Under the pieces are notes generated by a model, which saw only the letters and a list, made by a program, of their open reading frames with translations, did not search any database and was not told where the DNA came from. A stretch of DNA of 33,206 nt from Aeromonas simiae. GTDB taxonomy: Bacteria > Pseudomonadota > Gammaproteobacteria > Enterobacterales > Aeromonadaceae. The DNA lies in assembly GCF_000820125.1 (NCBI RefSeq), contig NZ_CDBY01000013.1, positions 1 to 33,206 on the forward strand, written 5' to 3'. A program made the translations under genes and the position numbers. Positions within the stretch are counted from its first letter, which is position 1, and the number at the start of each line of letters is the position of its first letter. Of this stretch, positions 10,393-18,505 are shown in pieces.

Positions 10393-12476
10393 TGTTTGTA
10401 ATGGAAAGCGGGACGGGTACCCGGTTGGGGGCCCATCCCGATAAGAAGGGATGCCATTTCGGTGTCTGGGCGTCCGGCGCCCGCATGGTGGAGCTGTGTC
10501 TCTATGATGAGGCAGAGCAGGAGGTGGCCAGGCTCGCGCTGCCCCGTACCCGTGGTCAGCATCACTACGGTTATGTGCCGGGAGTCAAAGCGGGTCAGCG
10601 TTACGGCTACCGCATCTATGGTGAGGCGCAGCCGGGGCTGCTGTTTGATCCGCAGAAACTGCTGATTGACCCTTACGCTCAGGCGCTCAGCCGTCCTCTG
10701 ATCTGGAATGACGAGGCGTATGAGGGTGACAGTGCTGACATGATCCCCAAATGCATCGTGGTGGATGACCGCTTCGATTGGCAGGGGGTGACGAAACCGG
10801 ATCACAAAGAGTCGGATCTGGTGCTCTATGAAGCCCACGTGCGTGGCATGACCATGCTGCATCCAGAGGTGCCAGAGGCGCAGCGTGGCACCTATCTTGG
10901 CATGTGCCACCCACAGGTGATCGAGCATCTGCAACAGCTCGGCATCACCGCCGTGCAACTGCTGCCGGTGGCGGCCAACATGGCCGAGCCGCGGCTGCAG
11001 GGGATGGGGCTGACCAACTACTGGGGCTACAACCCCATCGCCTTCTTTGCCCCCGAGCCGCGCTACGCGGTGCAAGAGAGTGTGACCGAGTTCAAGACCA
11101 TGGTGCGCGAGCTGCACCGGGCCGGTATCGAGGTGATCCTCGACGTGGTCTACAACCACACCGCCGAGGCGGGGGCTGATGGCCCCATGCTCTCGTTCAA
11201 GGGGTTCGACAACGCTGGTTATTATGGCTTCGAACAGGGCCCGCATGGCCCCGACTACCAGCGTCACCTCAATGTCACCGGGTGTGGCAACAGCTTCAAC
11301 TTGGATCACCCCAACACCCTGCGGCTGGTGCTCGATGCCCTGCGCTACTGGGTGACCGAGATGCAGGTCGACGGTTTTCGCTTTGACCTCGCCGTGACGC
11401 TGGCGCGCGAGGCCAACGAGTTCGAGCCGATGGGGGCCTTCTTCAAGGCGATGATGGGCGATCCCGTCTTGTCTCAGGTCAGGCTGATTGCCGAGCCGTG
11501 GGATGTCGGGCCGTTTGGCTATCGGCTTGGTCAGTTCCCGAGCCAGTGGCACGAGACCAATGACCGTTACCGTGACACGGTGCGCGCCTTCTGGCGGGGG
11601 GATTCTGGGCGCATGGGGGAGTTTGCCACCCGTCTGCTCGGCTCGCGGGATCTCTTTCCCAAGGGGTGGCGTTCACCCTTCTCGAGCGTGAATTACCTCT
11701 GCTACCACGATGGTTTCACCCTGGAGGATCTGGTCTCTTACAACCAGCGCCATAACCAGGCCAACGGGGAGGAGAACCGCGATGGCCACAGCCACAACCT
11801 GTCGAATAACCACGGCGTCGAGGGGCCGACCCTAGATCCGCGGGTCAGCAGCCTGCGCCAGCAGCAAAAGCGCAACCTGATCGCGACGCTGCTGCTCTCT
11901 CAAGGGGTGCCTCACTTCCTCGGTGGGGATGAGATGGGGCGTAGCCAATTGGGTAACAACAACGCCTATTGCCAGGATAACCACATCAGTTGGCTCAACT
12001 GGCAGCTTGCCCCTGACGACGAGAAGCTGTTGACCTTCACCCGCCAGATGATGAAGTTGCGCGCCGAATCCCAGGTCTTTAGCAACCTGCGCCTGCGTGG
12101 CGAGAGCTGGTTCGGCGAGCCGGCCGATCCCCATCAGGTTGCCTGGTATCACCCGGATGGACACATCCTCAGCGAGTCGGATTGGGCGGCACCGATGGCG
12201 CAGGCGTTTGCGCTGGACGTCGGTTGGCATGAGGGGGAGGGAGAGCGCTGGCTGCTGCTGTTCAATGCCAGTGACTATGACATCCAGTTCCGCCTGCCGT
12301 CGCCGGGCATCGGTATGGAGTGGATCCAGGTGATCGACACCGCCACCAACGATGGCCTGCCGTTCCTGCCTGACGACATCAAGCGTCAGGTGGCGGTGGG
12401 GCGGGCCCATGCCCTCAAGCTGTTGAGCCGGCGGCGTGAGAGTGGTGCCCCCTTGGTGCCGGCCGTGCTGGAATAA
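10392..12476 (+). CDS. glgX: Glycogen debranching enzyme GlgX
   Basis: Isoamylase-type GH13 enzyme of 694 residues (E. coli 657) that hydrolyses alpha-1,6 linkages in phosphorylase-limit glycogen. Nucleophile Asp332 (VDGFRFDLAVTL), Glu368 (LIAEPWDVG) and Asp440 (YHDGFTLEDLVSYN) are present. The ATG overlaps the glgB stop (TGATG), with AGGAG 5 nt upstream inside glgB, so translation is probably coupled. The usual next genes glgC, glgA and glgP do not follow; they must lie elsewhere if present. Confidence 0.95.
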   Translation: MFVMESGTGTRLGAHPDKKGCHFGVWASGARMVELCLYDEAEQEVARLALPRTRGQHHYGYVPGVKAGQRYGYRIYGEAQPGLLFDPQKLLIDPYAQALSRPLIWNDEAYEGDSADMIPKCIVVDDRFDWQGVTKPDHKESDLVLYEAHVRGMTMLHPEVPEAQRGTYLGMCHPQVIEHLQQLGITAVQLLPVAANMAEPRLQGMGLTNYWGYNPIAFFAPEPRYAVQESVTEFKTMVRELHRAGIEVILDVVYNHTAEAGADGPMLSFKGFDNAGYYGFEQGPHGPDYQRHLNVTGCGNSFNLDHPNTLRLVLDALRYWVTEMQVDGFRFDLAVTLAREANEFEPMGAFFKAMMGDPVLSQVRLIAEPWDVGPFGYRLGQFPSQWHETNDRYRDTVRAFWRGDSGRMGEFATRLLGSRDLFPKGWRSPFSSVNYLCYHDGFTLEDLVSYNQRHNQANGEENRDGHSHNLSNNHGVEGPTLDPRVSSLRQQQKRNLIATLLLSQGVPHFLGGDEMGRSQLGNNNAYCQDNHISWLNWQLAPDDEKLLTFTRQMMKLRAESQVFSNLRLRGESWFGEPADPHQVAWYHPDGHILSESDWAAPMAQAFALDVGWHEGEGERWLLLFNASDYDIQFRLPSPGIGMEWIQVIDTATNDGLPFLPDDIKRQVAVGRAHALKLLSRRRESGAPLVPAVLE

Positions 12477-12501
12477 CCCCGCCGACTGTGGGTGGTAACA
12501 A

Positions 12502-12529
12502 CCCGCTCAGCAGGGGTATGCTGGGCGGG
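12502..12529 (+). other. Strong hairpin between glgX and msrB
   Basis: CCCGCTCAGCA pairs with TGCTGGGCGGG (11 bp, one G-U) around loop GGGGTA. No U-tract follows, so it is not a standard terminator. It lies 28 nt before the msrB start, which itself lacks a clear ribosome-binding site. Confidence 0.6.
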
Positions 12530-12557
12530 AATCCCTACCACGACAACAAGCACATCC

Positions 12558-12950
12558 ATGAACAAGAACGATCCTGCCCAATGGCGTGAACACCTGACCC
12601 CGGAGCAGTTCCATGTCTGCTGGGAGAAGGGAACCGAACGCCCCTATACCGGGGCCCTGTTACACAACCGCAAGGCCGGCCAGTATCTGTGTACCTGCTG
12701 CAAGGCGGTGCTCTTCGATGCCAGTAGCAAGTTCGATTCGGGCTGTGGCTGGCCTTCGTTCGATGCGGCCATCCCCGGTACGGTTGATTACACCCGTGAC
12801 ACCAGCCATGGCATGGAGCGGGTCGAGATCACCTGTCATGCCTGTGGCTCACATCTGGGCCACGTCTTTCCCGACGGGCCAACCGATACTGGCCAACGTT
12901 ATTGTGTCAACAGCCTCAGCCTCGACTTTCGCGGTGAAGATCCGGCTTGA
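12558..12950 (+). CDS. msrB: Peptide methionine-(R)-S-oxide reductase MsrB
   Basis: Repairs the R-sulfoxide of methionine in oxidised proteins; cytoplasmic, 130 residues (E. coli 137). Zinc ligands are Cys45/Cys48 (CTCC) and Cys93/Cys96 (CHAC). The catalytic Cys116 lies in RYCVNS, and a possible resolving cysteine in SGCGWPSF at about 63. The start is set by homology ([18 protein letters not shown]); an in-frame GTG at 12492 would add 22 poorly conserved residues. No convincing Shine-Dalgarno precedes the ATG. In E. coli msrB is next to yeaC and gapA, both in this window. Confidence 0.95.
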   Translation: MNKNDPAQWREHLTPEQFHVCWEKGTERPYTGALLHNRKAGQYLCTCCKAVLFDASSKFDSGCGWPSFDAAIPGTVDYTRDTSHGMERVEITCHACGSHLGHVFPDGPTDTGQRYCVNSLSLDFRGEDPA

Positions 12951-12970
12951 GCGTGCGCATGTGCGGAATG

Positions 12971-12994
12971 AAAAAGGGGCCTTGGCCCCTTTTT
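12971..12994. terminator. Bidirectional terminator between msrB and the DUF2989 lipoprotein gene
   Basis: AAAAAGGGGCC/GGCCCCTTTTT stem with a minimal loop, A-rich on one side and T-rich on the other, between convergent genes ending at 12950 and 12996. Confidence 0.9.
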
Positions 12995-12995
12995 G

Positions 12996-13787
12996 TTACT
13001 CAGGTCGGTAGTGGCCCGCCTTGAGTGCGGCTGCAATCTCCTGCGCCTGTTCATCTAGCCTCTCCTGCTGCGCTTGGCTCAGCGCTGCGTAACGGTTGAG
13101 GCGACCGGCATCAAGCTGCGGGCCGTGAAACGCCTCGCTGACTCTCGCCCACAGATAGGCCTGCTTATAGTCGCGCTGCCCCATATAAAGGGTGCTAAGA
13201 GAGGCGAACAATTGCACATTGACGGGGTCGTCGGGCTGGTAGAGGGAGAGCGCATGTTGGAGTAAACCGATGGCTTTAGGCGGGTCAACTCTGGCATAGA
13301 TACCGGCCAGTGCCGCCTGCAATTCGGGGTGTTCGAGTTGGGGTGAGCCCTCGTGGGCGAGGAAGCGGGAGCGCGCCTCTTCATCACCGTTATTGGTCCA
13401 GTGCCACAGTTGTAGCCAAGGGTTATTGGAGCCGCGAGTCTGAGCGTCAAGTTGCTCGAGTTCGGCGCCGGCGGCCAGCATGCCCTCCACCCTGGCGCTC
13501 TTTTTCTCTTTGGCCACCTTGTACTCGATACGGGTGGCGTGCTCGATACAGCGCAGGTATCCCTCCAATTCGTGCATCAGCTGATATTGCTCCCATTCTC
13601 CCTTTTTCTGTTGCAACGCGTAGCGGGCGCGGATCACTGTGCTGCGCTCTTGGCGGCACCAACCATCATCGACCAGATCCTGACATAGGGTCGGGTGGCT
13701 GGTGCAGATGTTATGTAGGCGATCACCGTCACCGCAGGCCAGTAGCAGGATGAGGGGAGAGAGCAGTAGAGCGGGTCGTAACGACAT
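12996..13787 (-). CDS. DUF2989-type lipoprotein of unknown function
   Basis: Predicted lipoprotein of 263 residues. The N-terminus MSLRPALLLSPLILLLAC is a signal peptide with lipobox LLAC, lipidated at Cys18. A cysteine-rich segment (NICTSHPTLCQDLVDDGWC) follows, then a helical, TPR-like region. The pattern resembles the DUF2989 family of Vibrio, Shewanella and Aeromonas; that assignment is from memory. The frame is open to 13991, but the start at 13787 is preferred because it yields the signal peptide and has AGGATG just upstream. Function is unknown; the second residue after the lipid cysteine (Gly-Asp) may influence inner versus outer membrane retention. Confidence 0.85.
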   Translation of the reverse strand: MSLRPALLLSPLILLLACGDGDRLHNICTSHPTLCQDLVDDGWCRQERSTVIRARYALQQKKGEWEQYQLMHELEGYLRCIEHATRIEYKVAKEKKSARVEGMLAAGAELEQLDAQTRGSNNPWLQLWHWTNNGDEEARSRFLAHEGSPQLEHPELQAALAGIYARVDPPKAIGLLQHALSLYQPDDPVNVQLFASLSTLYMGQRDYKQAYLWARVSEAFHGPQLDAGRLNRYAALSQAQQERLDEQAQEIAAALKAGHYRPE

Positions 13788-13829
13788 GAAACATCCTGTT
13801 ATGTGATGAGCGGTTGGGTAAGGCATTTG

Positions 13830-13858
13830 TTGGAAAATGTTTTCAGTTTGGTTACAAT
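13830..13858 (+). promoter_or_regulatory. Promoter of the long GAPDH gene
   Basis: TTGGAA (13830-13835), a 17-bp spacer and TACAAT (13853-13858) give a good sigma-70 match. The inverted repeat GAAAA-TG-TTTTC (13833-13844) overlaps the -35 and spacer and could be an operator. The start would be near 13865, leaving a leader of about 125 nt. Confidence 0.7.
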
Positions 13859-13868
13859 GCGCGCGCCG

Positions 13869-13932
13869 CATCGGACTCTCAGCCGTGAACTTACAACGAG
13901 TATAAATCGCGTGCAGTGATCCCCGTCCGATG
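13869..13932 (+). other. Inverted repeat enclosing the GAPDH mRNA leader
   Basis: CATCGGAC (13869-13876) and GTCCGATG (13925-13932) are perfect complements 48 nt apart inside the presumed 5' leader. Pairing would close a large loop and leave the AAAAGGAT ribosome-binding region outside it. The interior shows no strong extra stem. Confidence 0.4.
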
Positions 13933-13989
13933 AGAAGTAAAAATACATAAATACAAACGGTTACGTGAAATAAAAGGATCTGCCTACCC

Positions 13990-15423
13990 ATGACCCACGA
14001 GCATCACCTGCTGGCGTGGCAGGAGAGCCAGGAGCTCGCCGAAGCCATGCAGCCTTTGATTGGCCGTCTCTACCGCCAACAGGGCATCGAGATCACCGTC
14101 TACGGACGCTCCCTGCAAAACGCCTCCACCATCGACATCCTCAAGGCCCACCGGGTCGTCCGCCGCCACGAAGGCTCCCCCCTCTCGCTCCAACACAGCT
14201 TCCCCCTGCTCAATGCCATCTTTGCCCTCGCGCCGCGTAGCGCCGAGATCGATCTTGGCAAGCTGGCGGTGGCCTACTGGCGTGAGCATCAGGACGCCAG
14301 CGGCATCGACGATTTCCTGCGCCGCGAGCTGGCGCCGGCCTTAAGCGGTGCCCCGCTGCCGGCGCCGACCGACGTGGTGCTGTACGGCTTTGGCCGCATC
14401 GGTCGCCTGCTGGCTCGTCTGCTGCTAGAGCGCACTGGCGCTGCCAACCCGCTGCGCCTGCGCGCCATCGTGGTGCGTGGAGGGCGCGAGGGCGATCTTG
14501 AAAAGCGGGCCAGCTTGCTGCGCCGCGACTCGGTACATGGCCCGTTCAACGGCTCTATCGAGGTGGATGAGGCGCGCAGCGCCATCATCGCCAACGGCAC
14601 CCTGATCCAGGTGATCTATGCCAACAGCCCGGCCGACATCGACTACACCGCCTACGGCATCCACGACGCCCTGATCGTCGACAACACCGGTGCCTGGCGT
14701 GACGAGGCCGGACTTGGCGAGCATCTCAAGGCGCGCGGCGCGGCCAAGGTGCTGCTGACCGCCCCCGGCAAGGGGGAGATGAAAAACGTGGTGTTCGGGG
14801 TCAACCACGAGGTGATCACGGCAGACGATCGCATCATCTCGGCCGCCTCTTGTACCACCAACGCCATCACCCCGGTGCTGAAGGTGATGCAGGAGCATTT
14901 CGGCATCCGCCACGGCCATGTGGAGACGGTGCACTCCTACACCAATGACCAGAACCTCATCGACAACTACCACAAGGGCGAGCGGCGCGGCCGCAGTGCG
15001 CCGCTCAACATGGTGCTGACCAGCACGGGCGCCGCCAAGGCGGTGGCCAAGGCGCTGCCCGAACTCAAGGGCAAGTTGACCGGCAACGCCATCCGGGTGC
15101 CGACCCCCAATGTCTCCATGGCCATTATCAACTTGAGTCTGGAGCAGCAGGTCGACAGGGAGCGGCTCAATGCCACCTTGCAGCAGGCGGCCCTCAGCTC
15201 GCCGCTGCATCGCCAGATCGACTTCAGCGCCAGCACCGAGCTGGTCTCCTCCGACATGGTGGGGTCGCGTTTTGCCGGCATTGTCGACTCCCAGGCGACC
15301 ATCGCCGAGGGGGATCACTGTGTGCTCTACGTCTGGTACGACAATGAGTTCGGTTACAGTTGCCAGGTGGTGCGAGTCATGGAGAAAATGGCGGGCATTA
15401 GCCGGCTGGATCTGCCGGCCTGA
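13990..15423 (+). CDS. Long-form glyceraldehyde-3-phosphate dehydrogenase
   Basis: GAPDH of 477 residues with an N-terminal extension of about 115 residues (MQPLIGRLYRQQGIEITVYG; DILKAHRVVRRHEG) ahead of the nucleotide-binding motif VLYGFGRIGRLL. The catalytic Cys288 lies in SAASCTTNAITPV and the histidine in ETVHSYTNDQN. The extension and overall form match the long GAPDH known from Pseudomonas and Vibrio, distinct from glycolytic GapA. It shares only the family core with gapA in this window. A gluconeogenic or redox-specialised role is plausible but not shown by the sequence. AGGA lies 10 nt before the ATG. yeaC follows 15 nt after the stop and is probably cotranscribed. Confidence 0.93.
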   Translation: MTHEHHLLAWQESQELAEAMQPLIGRLYRQQGIEITVYGRSLQNASTIDILKAHRVVRRHEGSPLSLQHSFPLLNAIFALAPRSAEIDLGKLAVAYWREHQDASGIDDFLRRELAPALSGAPLPAPTDVVLYGFGRIGRLLARLLLERTGAANPLRLRAIVVRGGREGDLEKRASLLRRDSVHGPFNGSIEVDEARSAIIANGTLIQVIYANSPADIDYTAYGIHDALIVDNTGAWRDEAGLGEHLKARGAAKVLLTAPGKGEMKNVVFGVNHEVITADDRIISAASCTTNAITPVLKVMQEHFGIRHGHVETVHSYTNDQNLIDNYHKGERRGRSAPLNMVLTSTGAAKAVAKALPELKGKLTGNAIRVPTPNVSMAIINLSLEQQVDRERLNATLQQAALSSPLHRQIDFSASTELVSSDMVGSRFAGIVDSQATIAEGDHCVLYVWYDNEFGYSCQVVRVMEKMAGISRLDLPA

Positions 15424-15438
15424 AACAAGGAGAAGTTC

Positions 15439-15717
15439 ATGTCATTCCAGCAGGTGATTGCCGAGATGCCGCAAGAGGTTTACGAGCGGCTGCGCACGGC
15501 GGTGGAGCTTGGCAAGTGGCCCGACGGACGGGCCCTGACCGAGGAGCAGAAGGCCACGTCCTTGCAGGCGGTGATGGCCTGGCAGGCGCAGCACCTGACC
15601 GATCCGGAGCACATGAACATCGGTGCCGACGGCAACATCGTCATGAAGAGTAAGAGCGAGCTAAAACGGCAGTTTCGCGACGATGCGGGCGAGATAGGCC
15701 GCTTCGACGATCTGTGA
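15439..15717 (+). CDS. yeaC: DUF1315 family protein YeaC
   Basis: Small protein of 92 residues, like E. coli YeaC (90). The shared core includes VYERLRTAVELGKWPDGRAL, LTEEQK and a C-terminal VMKSKSELK. Function is unknown. GGAG lies about 8 nt before the ATG and the gene follows the long GAPDH by 15 nt, probably in one transcript. In E. coli yeaC neighbours msrB and gapA, so its tie to GAPDH and MsrB genes is conserved. Confidence 0.92.
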   Translation: MSFQQVIAEMPQEVYERLRTAVELGKWPDGRALTEEQKATSLQAVMAWQAQHLTDPEHMNIGADGNIVMKSKSELKRQFRDDAGEIGRFDDL

Positions 15718-15751
15718 GCACGCCCTCACGTCACATGCGAGCACGCACTAA

Positions 15752-15776
15752 AAAGGGGAGCCATTGGCTCCCCTTT
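15752..15776. terminator. Bidirectional terminator between yeaC and ansA
   Basis: Perfect 11-bp stem AAAGGGGAGCC/GGCTCCCCTTT with ATT loop between convergent genes. Confidence 0.88.
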
Positions 15777-15790
15777 CTCATGCCTGCCGC

Positions 15791-16801
15791 TCAGGGGCAG
15801 GTCAGCTCGCCTCGCAGCGAACGCTGCATCAGTTCGCGGATCTGCTCGGCCGGCAAGTCCTGGCTCAGCAGGAAGTGCAGCTTGGTGAGCGCCGCCTCCG
15901 TGGTCATGTCAAAGCCCGAGATGACCCCGGCGCGTGAGAGGGCGTTGCCGGTGGCGTAGCCCCCCATGTTGACCATGCCGTGCAGGCACTGGCTCAGGTT
16001 GACGATGATCACGCCGCGGCGCGATGCCTCGGAGAGCAGCGTCAGCATCTGCGGATTTTGCGGCGCGTTGCCGACCCCGAACGAGAGCAGGATCAGCGCC
16101 CGCACCGGCTGGCGCAAAATGTTGTCGATCACCTCGGGCGAGATGCCGGGATAGAGGGTCACCACGCCGATCGGCTGGGGGGTGATGTCGTGCAGACGCA
16201 GCGGTTTGCTGGCCGGCTCGCCCAGCTCACCGGCTTCCAGCTGGATGTGGATCCCGGCATTGAGCAGCGGCGGGTAGTTGGGGGAGTCGAAGGCGTGGAA
16301 GCCGTCGGCATGCACCTTCTTGCTGCGGTTGCCGCGAAACAGCTGGTTGTTGAAAAACAGGGTGACCTCGTGGATCGGGTAGTTGGCCGCGATGTAGAGG
16401 GCGTTGAGCAGGTTCTGCTGGCCGTCGGAGCGCAGCTCGGCCAGCGGGATCTGGGAGCCGGTGATGATGACGGGCTTGCCGAGATCCTCAAACATGAAGG
16501 AGAGGGCGGAGGCAGTAAACGACATGGTGTCGGTGCCGTGCAGGATCACGAAGCCATCGTACTGGTCGTAATGGTCGCGGATATCCTCGGCGATGCGCTG
16601 CCAGTCATCTGGCGTCATGTCGGAGGAGTCGATCAGCGGGCTGTATTCATGGATGTGGTAGTCAGGCATCTCCGGCCGATGGAACTCGGGCATGCGAGCC
16701 AGACAATCTTCCATGAAGCCGGCGACCGGCACATAGCCGTGGTCGGAGCGCTGCATACCGATGGTACCGCCTGTGTAGGCGATGTAGATGGACTTCTTCA
16801 C
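15791..16801 (-). CDS. ansA: Cytoplasmic L-asparaginase I AnsA
   Basis: Hydrolyses L-asparagine to aspartate and ammonia; 336 residues (E. coli 338). The two catalytic threonine regions are YTGGTIGM (Thr13) and HGTDTM (Thr90, Asp91). There is no signal peptide, consistent with the low-affinity cytoplasmic type I enzyme. It starts with GTG, with AGGACAGG just upstream; an overlapping ATG there is out of frame. The order ansA then sppA is as in E. coli, except that gltS has come between them. Confidence 0.96.
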   Translation of the reverse strand: MKKSIYIAYTGGTIGMQRSDHGYVPVAGFMEDCLARMPEFHRPEMPDYHIHEYSPLIDSSDMTPDDWQRIAEDIRDHYDQYDGFVILHGTDTMSFTASALSFMFEDLGKPVIITGSQIPLAELRSDGQQNLLNALYIAANYPIHEVTLFFNNQLFRGNRSKKVHADGFHAFDSPNYPPLLNAGIHIQLEAGELGEPASKPLRLHDITPQPIGVVTLYPGISPEVIDNILRQPVRALILLSFGVGNAPQNPQMLTLLSEASRRGVIIVNLSQCLHGMVNMGGYATGNALSRAGVISGFDMTTEAALTKLHFLLSQDLPAEQIRELMQRSLRGELTCP

Positions 16802-17015
16802 GACCTGTCCTCATGTGGGCTGGAAACGCACGGATTATAGAGATTGTGCCATCAAAAGACAGGCCGGATCAGAGGCGCTGTGAGGCCATCCCCTCTTTTA
16901 TACCATGGAAATAAAATGGCGTATTTTCATTGGTTATTGAACTCTAACACTGGAAAGGTGGATTTGAGTGGTGTTTTTTGCTATTTTATCGCCACTTTAT
17001 GTAAAACCCCCTCTT

Positions 17016-17152
17016 CGGTTCCACATATTGGAACCGCCCTGCGCTCCTAAGGACAGGAGCGGTCCGCGTTGCGGACTATCCTGAAATCCCAGCCTGTGCT
17101 GGCGTTTTCATCCCGGCCACTCCAGTTTGTTTCCCTACGGGGAGGACGGCCG
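17016..17152 (+). promoter_or_regulatory. Structured 5' leader of gltS (candidate cis-regulatory RNA)
   Basis: Consecutive perfect hairpins: CGGTTCC/GGAACCG (17016-17036), CGCTCCT/AGGAGCG (17042-17061), GTCCGC/GCGGAC (17062-17076), CCAGC/GCTGG (17089-17102, followed by CGTTTTC), and an outer CGGCC/GGCCG (17114-17152) enclosing TCCC-TACG-GGGA. The ribosome-binding site follows at once. The rest of the 369-bp ansA-gltS interval (16802-17015) is AT-rich between 16900 and 17006 and probably holds both promoters; I see no gene there. Confidence 0.55.
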
Positions 17153-17170
17153 CTGAACATGGGAGAACTT

Positions 17171-18367
17171 ATGATCAAATTTGATGCCTATGCCACACTG
17201 GTGGCGGCGACGATGGTGCTGTTGTTTGGCCGTTTCCTGGTCAATCGTATCTATTTCCTGCGTACCTTTAACATCCCCAAGCCGGTTGCCGGCGGTCTGG
17301 TCATTGCGCTGCTGCTGCTGCTGCGCACCTTCGCCTCGATCGAGGTGCAGTTTGATACCCGTCTGCAGACCTCTCTGATGCTCTGTTTCTTCGCTTCCAT
17401 CGGTCTCTCGGCCGATCTGGGCAGCCTCAAGCGGGGAGGCAAAGCCGTGGCCATCTTCCTGGCCGTGGTGGCGGGATTGCTGGTGGTGCAGAACACGCTC
17501 GGGGTCGGACTGGCCACCCTGCTCGGTCTCGATCCCCACATGGGGCTGCTGGCCGGCTCCATTACTCTCTCCGGCGGTCACGGTACTGGCGCCGCGTGGG
17601 GGGCCATCTTCACCGAAAAGTACGGGGTGCAATCGGCCTCCGAACTGGCGATCGCCTGCGCCACCTTCGGCCTGGTGCTGGGTGGGCTCATCGGTGGGCC
17701 GGTGGCTCGTTATCTGGTCAAGCAGGTGCAGGTGCCGGGCGAGGAGCATAATCGCGACGATGATCCCAAAGGCTTTGAGATGCCGGATCTGGAGCGCCAG
17801 ATCACCACGTTCAGCGTGATTGAAACCCTGGCCCTGCTGGCCATCAGCCTCAAGGTGGGGGAGCTGCTCGCTTTCCTGCTCAAGGGGAGCTGGCTGGAGC
17901 TGCCAGGATTTGTGTGTGTGCTTTTTGTCGGTGTGCTGCTGCGCAACCTGTTGACCCACCTCAACTGGCATGAGGTGAGCGATCGCGAGGTCTCTTTGCT
18001 TGGCAACGTCAGCCTGTCACTGTTCCTCGCCATGGCGCTGATGAGCCTGCGCCTGTGGGATCTGGCGAGCCTGGCCCTGCCCATCTTCGTGCTGCTGGCC
18101 GCCCAGACCATCGGCATGGCGCTGTACGCCATCTTCATCACCTTCCGGGTGATGGGGCGCAACTATGATGCTGCCGTGCTGGCGGCCGGTCACTGCGGCT
18201 TCGGCCTCGGTGCCACCCCGACCGCAATTGCCAACATGCAGGCAGTGACCATGCGTTTTGGTCCTTCCCATCTGGCCTTTCTGGTGGTGCCCATGGTGGG
18301 GGCCTTCTTCATCGACATCATCAACGCCATGGTGATCAAGCTGTTCCTGGCGCTCCCCTTCCTGTGA
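17171..18367 (+). CDS. gltS: Sodium/glutamate symporter GltS
   Basis: Inner-membrane Na+-coupled glutamate importer of 398 residues (E. coli 401). Long runs match the family: ITLSGGHGTGAAW, CATFGLVLGGLIGGPVARYL, and the C-terminal repeat counterpart AAGHCGFGLGATPTAIANMQ. The two glycine-rich stretches are the paired re-entrant loops of this inverted-repeat fold. The frame is open from 17069, but the start at 17171 is chosen because homology begins with KFDAYATLVAATMVLL and GGGAGAA lies 4 nt upstream. A highly structured leader precedes it and a strong terminator follows. Confidence 0.96.
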   Translation: MIKFDAYATLVAATMVLLFGRFLVNRIYFLRTFNIPKPVAGGLVIALLLLLRTFASIEVQFDTRLQTSLMLCFFASIGLSADLGSLKRGGKAVAIFLAVVAGLLVVQNTLGVGLATLLGLDPHMGLLAGSITLSGGHGTGAAWGAIFTEKYGVQSASELAIACATFGLVLGGLIGGPVARYLVKQVQVPGEEHNRDDDPKGFEMPDLERQITTFSVIETLALLAISLKVGELLAFLLKGSWLELPGFVCVLFVGVLLRNLLTHLNWHEVSDREVSLLGNVSLSLFLAMALMSLRLWDLASLALPIFVLLAAQTIGMALYAIFITFRVMGRNYDAAVLAAGHCGFGLGATPTAIANMQAVTMRFGPSHLAFLVVPMVGAFFIDIINAMVIKLFLALPFL

Positions 18368-18432
18368 CGTCGCTATATCGGTGAGAGGGGCGCTATTGGC
18401 CCCTCCCGCCTGTTTCGGTTAACACCTACCGT

Positions 18433-18454
18433 GGCTCCTTAGGGAGCCTTTTTT
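18433..18454 (+). terminator. gltS terminator
   Basis: GGCTCC/GGAGCC stem with TTAG loop and six T residues. A weaker hairpin without a U-tract (GAGGGGC/GCCCCTC, 18385-18405) precedes it. Confidence 0.88.
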
Positions 18455-18471
18455 GTGCCCGTCTCCCAGAT

Positions 18472-18499
18472 AAAACTATCCCCGCCGAAGCGGGGATAG
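18472..18499 (-). terminator. sppA terminator
   Basis: Perfect 10-bp stem CTATCCCCGC/GCGGGGATAG with a 4-nt loop. On the minus strand it is followed by TTTTA, so it terminates sppA. Confidence 0.85.
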
Positions 18500-18505
18500 G
18501 GTGAG

